From: Gemmatimonadales bacterium
GTDB taxonomy: Bacteria > Gemmatimonadota > Gemmatimonadetes > Longimicrobiales > Gaopeijiaceae
NCBI GenBank assembly: GCA_007692665.1
Contig: REBP01000087.1
Span: 62,001-126,000, forward strand
DNA length: 64,000 nucleotides
Reading direction: 5' to 3'
This document shows positions 14,913 to 24,231 of the stretch, piece by piece. The notes beneath the pieces are model-generated. The model ran no database searches. It saw only the letters and a list, made by a program, of their open reading frames with translations, and was not told where the DNA came from. Position 1 is the stretch's first letter. Each line of letters starts with the position of its first letter. A program made the translations under genes and the position numbers.

Positions 14913-15863
14913 ATGGAACGCAAGCGGCCCGATCGCGGGACGGCCCACCCCTCCCCGCCCGTCGACGACCCCGGCACGTGCCCACCCCCGTCCTCCGACG
15001 AGAGGACTCCGGATGGCTTTCCCCCCTCCCCCGGCCATCTCGACCGGGCCCTGGACGTCGTGACTTTCCTGCGGACCCATTGCGACTGGGACCGTCGGCA
15101 GACGGCGCAGTCCCTGGTGCCCCACCTCCTCGAGGAAGCCAGCGAGACCGCCGAGGCCGTTCGTTCAGGCGATGTCGGTCAGGTCAGGGACGAGCTGGGG
15201 GACCTCCTCCTGAACGTGGCGTTCCAGATCATCGTGGCGGAGGAAGGAGGTCATTTTTCCCGGGAAGATGTCATTCGCTCCCTCGAGGAGAAGATGATCC
15301 GGCGACATCCGCACCTCTTCGGGCTCGGGGACGCCGAGGATTGGGATACCCTCAAGGCTCGGGAACGCGCAGCTCCTCCGGAACCGAGAGGTCCCGACGC
15401 GCCCCTGACGGCAGGAGGTGCAGCCCCTTCGGACAGGTCGGTACTGGACTCCCTCCCCACGGCCTCCGGGCCGCTTCATCGGGCGCATGCGCTCCAGGCC
15501 CGCGCATCCGAAGTCGGATTCGACTGGGCGGATGCATCGGGGGCTCTCGAAAAGACGCGGGAGGAAATCGCGGAGGTCGCGGAGGCGCTCGTGAGCGAGT
15601 CACCGGCCGCCATTCACGAGGAGATCGGCGACCTTCTCTTCTCGGTCGTCAACCTGGCCCGGCTCGCTCAGTCCCACGCTCCCGCTGCTCTCATCTCCGC
15701 AAACGAGAAATTCGCCACGCGTTTTCGCGCCGTGGAAGCGCTCGCTGCATCACGGGGGCTCGCAATGCCCGGAACCTCGCTCGAACAGCTGGATGAACTC
15801 TGGGATGAAGTGAAGCGCAGCGAGGCCCGCGAAGCCGGCCACCGCCCGACGGACACCCCCTGA
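14913..15863 (+). CDS. mazG: Nucleoside triphosphate pyrophosphohydrolase MazG
   Basis: A house-cleaning enzyme that hydrolyses (d)NTPs to NMP and pyrophosphate. Two MazG repeats are visible. The N-terminal one has LLEEASETAEA followed by VRDELGDLLL. The C-terminal one has KTREEIAEVAEAL followed by IHEEIGDLLF, each giving the EExxE...ExxD metal-binding set. The start is the ATG at 14913, preceded by GGGAAGG; the frame is open from 14790. At 316 residues it is longer than the usual 260-270 because of a Pro/Arg-rich N-terminal tail (about 50 residues) and a Pro/Ala-rich linker between the repeats. It is the only plus-strand gene among minus-strand neighbours. Confidence 0.9.
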   Translation: MERKRPDRGTAHPSPPVDDPGTCPPPSSDERTPDGFPPSPGHLDRALDVVTFLRTHCDWDRRQTAQSLVPHLLEEASETAEAVRSGDVGQVRDELGDLLLNVAFQIIVAEEGGHFSREDVIRSLEEKMIRRHPHLFGLGDAEDWDTLKARERAAPPEPRGPDAPLTAGGAAPSDRSVLDSLPTASGPLHRAHALQARASEVGFDWADASGALEKTREEIAEVAEALVSESPAAIHEEIGDLLFSVVNLARLAQSHAPAALISANEKFATRFRAVEALAASRGLAMPGTSLEQLDELWDEVKRSEAREAGHRPTDTP

Positions 15864-16242
15864 GCCCGCGGCAGACGCGGCAGGCACAGCAGACGCCGCA
15901 GGCGCGGCAGACGCGCCAGAAATGAAGGGCTCCGACACGCCGCCCCGCCCCCCGGGCTGACACCCGGCAAGGAAGTGGACGTCACCCCTCAACCTCTCCT
16001 CCATCCCCCCTCTCCGATTTGCCGTCCGTCCCTGATCGCGAACGCTGTTGAATCCTTCCGCCTGGAGGGCCCGGGGCGGGCCGAGGGTGAACCTCTTCTG
16101 GAACCGTGCCCCCCGGGTCGGCGCCTCCTCGGTTCGAGATCTCTCGCGGACCTGTCCGGCAAGGGGCGCGGCGACGGTAATCGCACGCACGGTCCCGTGG
16201 GCAAGTCTCCACGCGGCCGAGCGTCATCTCGCTCGGGCTGGG
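15864..16242. other. Intergenic stretch after mazG
   Basis: A 379-bp gap between the convergent ends of mazG and the transposase-derived gene. Its first 60 bases carry imperfect short repeats of the type GCGGCAGACGCG. I see no T-tailed hairpin, tRNA or convincing reading frame. Small frames on both strands lack ribosome sites. Confidence 0.35.
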
Positions 16243-17292
16243 TCACCCCAGCAGGCCGCAGATGAGTCGAAAGCCCTTCTCTCCCACTGGGAGATGACGG
16301 TGGACGGTCCGAGCATCAACACGTCCATCGATTGTTTCCCTTGCCAGCAGGTGCCACTCCAGATAATTCGGGGCGTAGCGCGGCGCTACGCCGCGGAACC
16401 TCCGCAACCACCTCCGTAAAGCCGCGCCTCCTTGCCGTGCGAGTTGCGAATCGAGGCCGCCACCGGATCCGGCCCCCCGGGAAATCGGCTGCGATCGGAC
16501 CCCGAGAAGCCGGGCCAGTCGCGCACCCGAACTGTGCCGCCCCCTTACCGTCAGAACACACTGCTGCCCGACCCAGAGGCCCAGCTCCGCAAGTCTCGGC
16601 GCCCCTGGCTGCGAAATCTCCCATCCCATCCAGCGGAAACGCAGTTCCGGACGGTCCCGCCGGGAATGGCGCCCAACCACCGCGAGGAATCTGGGCTGAA
16701 GCGGGTCAGGTTCGGCCGCTCGGCCCTCCGTGAGAACCCTGGACCTTCGGCGGGGGTTGAGGGGCTGAACCTGGTAGGAGACCCTGTACCGGAAATCCGG
16801 CCGAACCCGGTTTCCTCGCTCCCGCAGGACAAGATGGCGCCATCTGAAGGCCGTGGAGTGATGAATCCCGCAGCAAAGGGCCGTCCTGCGAAGCGTGGCG
16901 GCCTCCTCCATCAGCAGAAGCGCCAACGGCCACCTTGCCAGCCGTTTCGTGTGAGCCAGGCACGTGCCGGTCAGGTCACTGAACGTGCGACTGCACGCAC
17001 GACACCGATAGCGCTGACGCCCGCTGAATCCTCCCCATCTTCGAGCTGAAGGCGCGCCGCAATGCACGCAGGGCGGACGGGAGCCCTTGAACCGGAGGGC
17101 GCGGATCTCGCGGAGAAGGAGATCTCTAGAGGGCTGGCCGGCCTCGGGTCGGGGAGACCCCGGACAGGGGTAATCGCCGGGGGGGAGAGAGGAGTGCATG
17201 GCCTCAAGGTCTGGCGCAGCCGGGGGCGAAACCATGGAAAGGGGGGTCCAACAGAATTCGCGATCAGATCCGGAGTGCGAAGCTCCATCCAT
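16243..17292 (-). CDS. Zinc-ribbon protein derived from an IS1595/ISXO2-type transposase
   Basis: About 349 residues. Near residue 75 lies a zinc ribbon (CVHCGAPS...YRCRACSRTF), then TCLAHTKRLARWPLALLLM and the helix-turn-helix-like LRRTALCCGIHHSTAFRWRH, the order found at the N terminus of IS1595/ISXO2 transposases. The C terminus has RWLRRFRGVAPRYAPNYLEW, matching the family's GVaxxYLxnYLxW ending. The middle, where the DDE catalytic core should be, has no recognisable VExDE or second Asp and is Arg/Pro-rich. The frame is uninterrupted and I see no inverted repeats around it, so it looks like a domesticated, catalytically dead derivative that may bind DNA. Start uncertain: GTG 17322 or ATG 17292. 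Confidence 0.55.
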   Translation of the reverse strand: MDGASHSGSDREFCWTPLSMVSPPAAPDLEAMHSSLPPGDYPCPGSPRPEAGQPSRDLLLREIRALRFKGSRPPCVHCGAPSARRWGGFSGRQRYRCRACSRTFSDLTGTCLAHTKRLARWPLALLLMEEAATLRRTALCCGIHHSTAFRWRHLVLRERGNRVRPDFRYRVSYQVQPLNPRRRSRVLTEGRAAEPDPLQPRFLAVVGRHSRRDRPELRFRWMGWEISQPGAPRLAELGLWVGQQCVLTVRGRHSSGARLARLLGVRSQPISRGAGSGGGLDSQLARQGGAALRRWLRRFRGVAPRYAPNYLEWHLLARETIDGRVDARTVHRHLPVGEKGFRLICGLLG

Positions 17293-17394
17293 CGATCCCT
17301 CGAGTTCCGGTCTCCCCCCCACCCGCTCCGAGCTTTCGCGGGCTGATGCGCCAGCCGCCCTTCCCCGAGGCTTCAGCCCCCCTCGAGGTCCCCG

Positions 17395-18438
17395 TCAATA
17401 TCCGAGGTCGAGGTCAACCTCGTTTCGGAGGCGCTCTCCAGCCCGCCACCGACTCATGTTTTCGAGGATCAGGTCTACCTCTCGGCGCCAGAAGCCGCGG
17501 CTGACTCCGCTGACGTGGGGGGATAGGAGTACCCCCGGGCAGGCCCAGAGCGGACTCTCCGGGGGAAGCGGTTCGGTCTGGAACACGTCCAGCCCGGCGC
17601 CCCGAATTCGGCCGTCAAGAAGGCCCTCCACGAGAGCCTCCTCGTCCACGATGGATCCTCGGGCAACGTTCACGATGACGGCGCCGGGGCGGAGCCTCTC
17701 GAGTCGTTCGCGCGAAAGGAGTCCGCGCGTTTCCGGAGTTTCGGGCGCAGTGATGACCAGGGCATCGGACTGGTCCAGCAGAACGCCGAGCCCATCCTCT
17801 CCCATCCCCCGAAGGATCTCGACCCCGGGGGGAGAGGTTTCCGCAGCTGCAGACCTGCGGAGTCCGAGAACCCGGACCCCCATCCCCCGAAGTCGCTCAC
17901 CCACCTCGCGGCCGATCCCGCCGTATCCGATGATCCCGACAGTCGCGCCCGAGAGTTCCCGCACCGGCGTGTCGGCACGGAAGAAGGGGTCTGGGTCCCA
18001 GACGCCCCGCCGCTGTGCTTCCGCCGCCAGATCGAGACCGCGGAAGAAGTACAGCAGCATGCCGAGGACGGTTTCGGCGATGGGGGGGCCGTGGATGCCC
18101 GCACTGTTGGTGAAGCGGACACCCGAGCGCCTCATGGTGTCGTGGAGAGAACTTCCGACGCCGGCCGCGCCGGTGTGGACCCATTCGAGCGTACCGGCCC
18201 CTGCCTCGAGGATTTCCGGCGCGACCCCATACCCCACGTACACGCGGGCCCCTTGAACTTCGTCGAGAACCGCGGGCTCCGGCGCCACGCCCCGCCCGTC
18301 TCCGGAGCCATCGGCAGGGCTCGTGGCGGAATAGAGAATCCATCCTCCCGGGAGCGCGGTCCGGATCTCGGCGACCGCCCACTCGGGAATGGCCCAGACC
18401 GGTCGACGATCCAGGAGATCAAGGACGACATCAGCCAC
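17395..18438 (-). CDS. D-2-hydroxyacid dehydrogenase family protein
   Basis: A 347-residue NAD(P)-dependent oxidoreductase of the D-isomer-specific 2-hydroxyacid dehydrogenase family. The nucleotide-binding motif GYGGIG is at residues 171-176 with an upstream hydrophobic strand. The catalytic triad is Arg260 (NVARGSIVD), Glu289 (FQTEPLP) and His308 (SPHVSGV). The N-terminal catalytic half contains the family's NSAGIHGPPIAE. Substrate cannot be deduced; the sequence fits the phosphoglycerate/glyoxylate-reductase branch. The start codon is GTG. It follows the NHL-type lipoprotein gene by 27 bp. Confidence 0.85.
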   Translation of the reverse strand: MADVVLDLLDRRPVWAIPEWAVAEIRTALPGGWILYSATSPADGSGDGRGVAPEPAVLDEVQGARVYVGYGVAPEILEAGAGTLEWVHTGAAGVGSSLHDTMRRSGVRFTNSAGIHGPPIAETVLGMLLYFFRGLDLAAEAQRRGVWDPDPFFRADTPVRELSGATVGIIGYGGIGREVGERLRGMGVRVLGLRRSAAAETSPPGVEILRGMGEDGLGVLLDQSDALVITAPETPETRGLLSRERLERLRPGAVIVNVARGSIVDEEALVEGLLDGRIRGAGLDVFQTEPLPPESPLWACPGVLLSPHVSGVSRGFWRREVDLILENMSRWRAGERLRNEVDLDLGY

Positions 18439-18465
18439 CGGGAGCCCCCGAAGTCCGCGGGGCGT

Positions 18466-19437
18466 TCACCACGGGGGAAGCTGCCAGACGTCCACCCGGT
18501 TCAACGCGATGTAGGGAACGGCGACCCGGTGGCGCCGGGTGTCGATCCCGATGTCGGCGGGGGCCCCCGGTGTGAGAATGATCGCGCGTCCGCCCGCCCT
18601 GTCCACGAGGTGGAGGGCACGATCCCGCTGGCTCGCCGCCAGGATCCGCGAGCCGACCATCTCGATCCCGTCGAATCGACCTCCGTCGGGGCTCTCTCCC
18701 ACGACGACCAGTTCGGCATCACCGGGGCGCCAGGACCGGAAGGTGGTCACACCCTGCCCCCATGGGGCAAAGACGAAGCTGCCATTCGCGGCATCCCACG
18801 TCACTCCGTTGGCCGGTCCCATTCCCTCGTCCTCCAGCGCGATCTCGCCGGACCGGCTCCCGTCCGGGCGCGTGGTCAGACGGTACAGGAGAGGCCGCGA
18901 CGAGTCCGTGACGTGGGGCACGCCGTCGTCTCCGGCCGCCACGTCGTTCAGGAATCCCGGCTCGAGGTGCCGGAGATCGGCAAAGGCCACCTGTGCGCCG
19001 GAGCGGCGGTTGAAGCCGTGAACCCCGTCCACGTCCGCCACCCACAGCGTGTCACCGACAATGTACATCCCCCGGGGTGCATGGAGTGGACCGGCGCTGC
19101 CGCCCACCATGAACCGGAGGGATTCCATCGTTCCGTCCGCCGCCACCCGCGAGATGAATCCTTCCGCGTTGCGCTCGTTTCCGCCGCCGTTCCAGTTGGA
19201 CACGAACCACACGTCCTGGTCCGGATCGTACCGGACAGCCTCGGGACCTGAAAGCCCCTCGATGGCAAAGACGCGGTGCGTCGAGTCCTGGACTGCCTCC
19301 CACCCCCCCGGGATGCCCGCCATTGCCCCCTCCCGGGCTTCCCGCTCGGGCGACGCCCGATCCGGCGCTGCCGAGGCCGCACACCCGGCCAGCAGGAAGG
19401 CAGCCACGAGCGCGCCGGCCCCCGCGCCCCGCCCCAT
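18466..19437 (-). CDS. SMP-30/NHL-like beta-propeller lipoprotein
   Basis: I start at the ATG at 19437 (323 residues), beginning MGRGAGAGAL with the lipobox AFLLAGC near residue 19. The mature protein shows repeated propeller blades: FAIEGLSGPEAVRYDPDQDVWFVSN, APRGMYIVGDTLWVADVDGVHGFN and PNDV-like FLNDVAAGDDG, all typical of SMP-30/gluconolactonase/NHL proteins. Such proteins are often lactonases or ligand-binding sensors; the substrate here is unknown. The gene begins about 33 bp after the asnS stop on the same strand. A GTG at 19473 overlapping the asnS stop is an alternative start. Confidence 0.75.
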   Translation of the reverse strand: MGRGAGAGALVAAFLLAGCAASAAPDRASPEREAREGAMAGIPGGWEAVQDSTHRVFAIEGLSGPEAVRYDPDQDVWFVSNWNGGGNERNAEGFISRVAADGTMESLRFMVGGSAGPLHAPRGMYIVGDTLWVADVDGVHGFNRRSGAQVAFADLRHLEPGFLNDVAAGDDGVPHVTDSSRPLLYRLTTRPDGSRSGEIALEDEGMGPANGVTWDAANGSFVFAPWGQGVTTFRSWRPGDAELVVVGESPDGGRFDGIEMVGSRILAASQRDRALHLVDRAGGRAIILTPGAPADIGIDTRRHRVAVPYIALNRVDVWQLPPW

Positions 19438-19469
19438 CCTGACCCGGAGGTCGCTTCCGACCCGGCGGC

Positions 19470-20840
19470 TCACGGGTTCAGTCGGTTCATGAGACGCGGG
19501 TAGGGGATCATCTCGCGCACGTGGGGGCGACCGGTAATCCAGGCCACCGTCCGCTCGATCCCCAGGCCGAATCCGGAGTGAACGAAGCTCCCGTAGCGGC
19601 GCAGGTCCAGGTACCAGCTGTAGACCTCCTCGGGGAGCCCCTCCTCGCGGATCCGGGTCACGAGCCGGTCCAGATCGTCCTCCCGCTGGCTGCCCCCGAT
19701 GATCTCCCCGTACCCCTCGGGTGCCAGCATGTCGTTGCAGAGCACGGTCCGGGGGTCGTCGGGATTTTCCTTCATGTAGAAGGCCTTCGCCTCCTTCGGG
19801 TAGTTGTAGATCAGCGTGGGCAGGTCGCTCCGCGACGCGAGGATCGTCTCGTCCGCCGCGCCCAGGTCCCGCCCCCACGCGATGTCGTTCCCCTGGGATT
19901 GCAGGTATTCGACGGCCTCCGTGTAGGACATGCGGGGAAAGGGCCCCCGGACCTGCTCGAGCTTCGAGGTGTCGCGCTCCAGGACCTTCAGTTCCTCCGA
20001 ACAGCGCTCCAGCGCCCGCTCCACCAGGTACGTGACGAACGTCTCCTGGAGGCGCATGTTCTCGTCGGAATCGGCGAAGGCCACCTCCGGCTCCACCATC
20101 CAGAACTCCGTGAGGTGGCGCCGGGTCTTCGACTTCTCGGCGCGGAAGGTCGGCCCGAAGCAGTAGACCTTCCGGAAGGCGGGGCACGCGGTCTCGACGT
20201 AGAGCTGGCCGGTCTGGGCGAGGTAGGCCTTCTCGCCGAAGTAGTCGGTGCTGAAGAGCGTGCCCGCCGACTCCCCGATGGACCCGGTGAGGATCGGCGT
20301 GTCGATCCGGGTGAACCCCCGGTCGTAGAAGAAGTCGTGCACCGCCTGCATGACCTCGGCCCGGACCTTGAGACCCGCCCGCTGCATGGAGGACCGGAGC
20401 CAGAGGTGCCGGTTGTCCATCAGGAACTCGATGCCGTGTTCCTTGGGCTGAATCGGGAACTCTTCCGCCTTCGACAGGAGTCGGAGACCGCTCACCACGA
20501 GCTCGGCTCCACCCGGCGCACGATCGTCCAGCTTCACCTCGCCGGTAATTTCGACGGTCGACTCCTGGGGCAGCTCACCCGTACCGGTCTCCCAGTCCTC
20601 ATCCCCCAGTGCCTTCCTGACCAGGACGCACTGCACGAGCCCCGTCCCGTCGCGGAGCACGATGAAGGCCACCTTCCCGTGGATCCGTACCGTCTCGACC
20701 CAGCCGGCCACGGTGACCTCGTTTCCGGCGTGGGCGTGGAGGTCCTGGACCTCGGTGTACGTCGGGCGGGGCTGGAACTGAGTCTGGGGATCGGCCTCGG
20801 GCTGGGCCTGTTCCTGCGACGAAGATTCGGGCTGGGGCAT
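19470..20840 (-). CDS. asnS: Asparagine-tRNA ligase
   Basis: A class IIb aminoacyl-tRNA synthetase charging tRNA-Asn (456 residues). The OB-fold anticodon-binding domain spans about residues 40-135 (VTVAGWVETVRIHGKVAFIVLRD). Motif 2 is FRAEKSKTRRHLTEFWM and motif 3 is GFGLGIERTVAWI. PAFRKVYCFGPTFRAEKS and the absence of a GAD insertion separate it from AspS. The first 30 residues are a Gln/Pro/Glu-rich tail. A dedicated AsnRS means Asn-tRNA need not depend only on the amidotransferase route. Confidence 0.93.
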   Translation of the reverse strand: MPQPESSSQEQAQPEADPQTQFQPRPTYTEVQDLHAHAGNEVTVAGWVETVRIHGKVAFIVLRDGTGLVQCVLVRKALGDEDWETGTGELPQESTVEITGEVKLDDRAPGGAELVVSGLRLLSKAEEFPIQPKEHGIEFLMDNRHLWLRSSMQRAGLKVRAEVMQAVHDFFYDRGFTRIDTPILTGSIGESAGTLFSTDYFGEKAYLAQTGQLYVETACPAFRKVYCFGPTFRAEKSKTRRHLTEFWMVEPEVAFADSDENMRLQETFVTYLVERALERCSEELKVLERDTSKLEQVRGPFPRMSYTEAVEYLQSQGNDIAWGRDLGAADETILASRSDLPTLIYNYPKEAKAFYMKENPDDPRTVLCNDMLAPEGYGEIIGGSQREDDLDRLVTRIREEGLPEEVYSWYLDLRRYGSFVHSGFGLGIERTVAWITGRPHVREMIPYPRLMNRLNP

Positions 20841-20951
20841 GGGTCTCGGGGGGAAACGGGAAGGGAAGGCGTGGGCCCGGGGTGTGGGCGCACAAGGTAG
20901 GGGGACGAGCGAAGGGACGTCAATCGGGGGAGGCGGGCCGACCGGCCCGTG

Positions 20952-23117
20952 CTAGCCGACCTTCCACATGCGAAGGCGCTCGGCGTGACGAAGATGGAGT
21001 ACCCCCCGGATCCGGGCGTGTGCAGGGGCCGCCAGTTCCGGGTCGGATTCCACGACGCGGCGGGCCAGGGAGCGAGCCTCGAGAAGAAGGTCTTCGTCCC
21101 GAAGCAGGTCCGCGTACCGGAGCAGCGGATCCCTCCCGCTCTGCTGCGCGCCAAAGAGGTCGCCCTGGCCGCGGATGCGAAGGTCGGCCCGGGCGATTTC
21201 AAAGCCGTCGGTGGTGGATGCGAAGACCCGGAGACGCTCCATGGCGAGGTCACCACCCTCCGCCACCAGCACGCACCAGGAAGCCCCGCCGCCCCGCCCC
21301 ACGCGGCCCCGGAGCTGGTGGAGCTGGGACAGCCCGAAACGCTCGGCATGCTCGATGACCATGACCGTGGCGTTCGGGACATCGATTCCGACCTCGATGA
21401 CCGTGGTCGCGACGAGAAGGTCCAGGGCGCCGTCGCGGAACGCCCGCATCACCGATTCCTTCTCGTCGGCGGAGAGCTGTCCATGGAGGAGGCCGACGCG
21501 ACGGTCCGGGAACACCTCGGTGCTCAGGCGTGCGTGCTCCTCGGTGGCGGCCCGCAGATCCATCTTCTCGGACTCTCCCACCAGCGGATAGACCACGTAT
21601 CCCTGCCGCCCGGCTTCGAGCTCACGGGCGACCCCGTCGTAGACCTCGTCCCGCTGCCCCGGCCGGCGAAGTAGCGTCGTCACGGGGGTGCGGCCCGGGG
21701 GGAGCTCGTCCAGGATCGAAAGCTCCAGGTCGCCGTACAGGGTCAGGGCGAGGGACCGGGGAATGGGGGTGGCCGACATGACCAGGACGTCGGGGGCCAC
21801 CGGCCTCGACACCCCTTCCCCCCCGGGCGCGTCCAGCAGCGCCATGCGCTGCCGGACTCCGAACCGGTGCTGCTCGTCCACGACGACGAGCCCCAGGCGG
21901 TGGAATCGGACGCTCTCCTGGATCAGGGCATGCGTGCCCACCACAAGGGGGATCGTCCCCTCGCGGAGCCCTTCGAGGGTCTCGTTCCGGGCCTTCGTGC
22001 CCAGGCTCCCCGTCAGGAGGCCCACCCCCAGCCCCAGTTCGGCCACCAGTTCCCTCAGCTTCAGGGCGTGCTGCTCCGCCAGGAGCTCGGTGGGGGCCAT
22101 GAGGGCCGCCTGCCACCCGCTCTCCACGGCCAGGAGCATGGCGAAGAGCGCCACCAGCGTCTTGCCGGAGCCCACGTCGCCCTGCAGGAACCGATTCATG
22201 CGCCGCGGCGCCGTCATGTCGGCGAAGATCTCGCGCAGCACCCGTGCCTGGGCCCCGGTCAGGCGAAAGGGGAGCGCTTCATGGAGAGGGCGGATCAGCG
22301 TGTTCGAGCGCCGGAAGGCGATTCCAGGCTCGGCCTCCGCCTCCCGGAGCCGCGCCATGGCCTGGACGAGCTGCAGGAAGAAGAACTCGTCGAAGGCGAG
22401 GCGTCGGCGCCCCGTCTCGGCCTCCGTCGGGGTGCGAGGACGATGGAGCTGCCGGAAGGCTTCGGGGAGGTCCGGAAGCCCGAGCCCGTCCAGCGTTGAC
22501 CGGTCCAGGTACTCCTCGGAATCCGACTCCGCCAGCAGGGTGTCGAGATTCTCCTCGTAGACCCGCCGGAGCACCCACTGCGGGACGTCGTCGCTGGCCG
22601 GGTACGAGGTGAAGATCGTGCCGCCGTCGAACCCGCTTTCCTTCCCCTCCCGGGCCGTGATGACGAACTCCCGCGGGTGCATCTGTCGACCGTGGTAGAA
22701 CTTCACCGGTCCGGACACCAGGAGTTCGTCCCCCTCCCGGATCTTCCGCTCCAGCCACGGCTGGCCGGGCCAGGAGCAGGTGATCATGCCGGAGTCGTCC
22801 TGGAGCACGGCCTGGAAGATCCGGAGCCCGCCCCGGGTGGGGATCACCCCCCGGGAGCGCACGCGCCCCACGGCGTTGGCATCCGCCCCCACCTCGAGGC
22901 GCCCGATGGGGGTCAGCGTCGAGGCATCGTCGTATCTGCGGGGGAGGTGGTAGAGGAGATCCCGAGCGGTCCCCAGTGCCAGCTTCCGGAACGCCTCGGC
23001 CCGCCGGGGACCCACCCCCTTCAGGAACTGGACGGGCCGGTCGAGTCGGGTGAGATCACCGGCCCCGGCCTCCTGCCGGTCGGGGAGTCGCCCCTCGGGC
23101 GGACGCCGTCCCGACAT
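20952..23117 (-). CDS. recG: ATP-dependent DNA helicase RecG
   Basis: A monomeric SF2 translocase that remodels stalled forks and branched recombination intermediates. Residues 20-60 include the wedge-proximal FLKGVGPRRAEAFRKL. The OB-type wedge runs about 75-160. The P-loop is QGDVGSGKT (313-320) and the DEQH box 414-417. SATPIPRSLALTLYGD is motif III, and LLHGQLSADEK and QLRGRVGRG belong to the C-terminal helicase lobe. The 721-residue length is normal. It starts 7 bp after the ftsY stop, so ftsY-recG are co-transcribed. Confidence 0.94.
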   Translation of the reverse strand: MSGRRPPEGRLPDRQEAGAGDLTRLDRPVQFLKGVGPRRAEAFRKLALGTARDLLYHLPRRYDDASTLTPIGRLEVGADANAVGRVRSRGVIPTRGGLRIFQAVLQDDSGMITCSWPGQPWLERKIREGDELLVSGPVKFYHGRQMHPREFVITAREGKESGFDGGTIFTSYPASDDVPQWVLRRVYEENLDTLLAESDSEEYLDRSTLDGLGLPDLPEAFRQLHRPRTPTEAETGRRRLAFDEFFFLQLVQAMARLREAEAEPGIAFRRSNTLIRPLHEALPFRLTGAQARVLREIFADMTAPRRMNRFLQGDVGSGKTLVALFAMLLAVESGWQAALMAPTELLAEQHALKLRELVAELGLGVGLLTGSLGTKARNETLEGLREGTIPLVVGTHALIQESVRFHRLGLVVVDEQHRFGVRQRMALLDAPGGEGVSRPVAPDVLVMSATPIPRSLALTLYGDLELSILDELPPGRTPVTTLLRRPGQRDEVYDGVARELEAGRQGYVVYPLVGESEKMDLRAATEEHARLSTEVFPDRRVGLLHGQLSADEKESVMRAFRDGALDLLVATTVIEVGIDVPNATVMVIEHAERFGLSQLHQLRGRVGRGGGASWCVLVAEGGDLAMERLRVFASTTDGFEIARADLRIRGQGDLFGAQQSGRDPLLRYADLLRDEDLLLEARSLARRVVESDPELAAPAHARIRGVLHLRHAERLRMWKVG

Positions 23118-23124
23118 CAGCGCA

Positions 23125-24102
23125 TCACCGCTCGCCCTCGAACACCCCCTGGAGGAAGTCCTCGGGGTCGAAGGCGTCCAGGTCCTCCACCTTCTCGCCC
23201 AGGCCCACCAGCTTCACCGGCAACCCGAACTCCTCCCGCAGCGCCACGACGATCCCCCCCCGGGCGGAGGAGTCCATCTTGGCCAGCACGATCCCGGTGA
23301 GTTCCACGGCTTGCCCGAACGCCCGGACCTGGGCCACGGCGTTCTGACCCACGGTGGCGTCGAGGACGATGAGGGTCTCGTGAGGCGCGCCCTCGAGCCG
23401 CCGGCGGATGACCCGGTCCACCTTCCTGAGTTCCTCCATGAGGCCACGGTTCGTATGGAGTCGCCCCGCCGTGTCCACGATGACCACGTCCGCACCCCGG
23501 GCAATCCCGGCCTCCACCGCGTCGTACGCCACCGCGGCCGGATCCCCCCCCTCCTTCCCGCGCACGAAGTCGGCGCCCACGCGCCCCGCCCACGTCTCGA
23601 GCTGCTTGACGGCGCCGGCCCGGTACGTGTCGCCGGCCGCCACCAGCACGGATCGTCCCTGCTGCACCAGGTAGTGCGCGAGCTTGGCGATGGAGGTCGT
23701 CTTCCCCACGCCGTTCACCCCGACGACCAGGTACACCGTGGGTCCCTCCCCGGCGTTCTCGGCGAGGTCCCGAGGGTTCGAGGTCGCGCCGTCCCCGGCG
23801 GGGCGGGCGGCCCCGGAAGCACCCCCGTCCCCCTCCAGGATTCGCGCCACCTCGGCCCGGAGCGCATCCCGGAGCTGACCGCCCCCTCGGATCTTGCCGC
23901 GGCGGGCCAGGTCCTCCACATGCTGCACGAGCCGGAGGGTGGCCGGCACCCCGAAGTCTGCGGCGAGGAGCCGTTCCTCCAGCTCCTCGAGGGATTCGTC
24001 GTCCATGCCGCTGGAGAGAACTCGAACGTCGGTCAGGGCGAGGTCCACCACCCTTTTCCAGATGGACTTCCGGGTCTCGTCCTTCTTCCTGAACAGGCGC
24101 AT
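23125..24102 (-). CDS. ftsY: Signal recognition particle receptor FtsY
   Basis: An SRP GTPase that docks ribosome-SRP complexes at the membrane. From the ATG at 24102 it is 325 residues: N domain about 10-90, P-loop GVNGVGKTT at 128-136, DTYRAGAVKQL near 158-168, DTAGRLHTN at 210-218, and the TKxD-equivalent LAKMDSSARGG. The acidic A domain of E. coli FtsY is missing; instead the protein begins MRLFRKKDETRK, as in many other phyla. An open frame to 24180 is Pro/Arg-rich and precedes the better start. Confidence 0.93.
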   Translation of the reverse strand: MRLFRKKDETRKSIWKRVVDLALTDVRVLSSGMDDESLEELEERLLAADFGVPATLRLVQHVEDLARRGKIRGGGQLRDALRAEVARILEGDGGASGAARPAGDGATSNPRDLAENAGEGPTVYLVVGVNGVGKTTSIAKLAHYLVQQGRSVLVAAGDTYRAGAVKQLETWAGRVGADFVRGKEGGDPAAVAYDAVEAGIARGADVVIVDTAGRLHTNRGLMEELRKVDRVIRRRLEGAPHETLIVLDATVGQNAVAQVRAFGQAVELTGIVLAKMDSSARGGIVVALREEFGLPVKLVGLGEKVEDLDAFDPEDFLQGVFEGER

Positions 24103-24155
24103 CTTGGGTCGGCTTGGGGTTCGGGGAATGTGAGGGAGGGGAAGTGGGCGCGAGA

Positions 24156-24216
24156 CCCCCCGCCGGGGGGGGGGCTTCACGACCCCCGAAAGGTAACCCG
24201 GGAGTGCCGCCCCGGG
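24156..24216 (-). terminator. Two G+C-only hairpins between the BatA-like gene and ftsY
   Basis: CCCGGG at 24197-24202 can pair with CCCGGG at 24211-24216, and CCCCCC (24156-24161) with GGGGGG (24165-24170). They lie in the 129-bp gap after the stop at 24232. Neither has a T-run, so termination would need help. They may mark the end of the division-cluster transcript. Confidence 0.3.
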
Positions 24217-24231
24217 ACCCCCGCGCGGCTG

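Noticed and set aside
15864-16050. Short GC-rich repeats after mazG as a CRISPR or VNTR array
   Set aside because: Units are irregular, about 10 bases, without spacers; simple G+C-biased low-complexity sequence.
18466-20187. Single 573-codon protein covering asnS and the NHL-like lipoprotein
   Set aside because: The first 250 codons overlap asnS in another phase; the lipoprotein signal begins at 19437.
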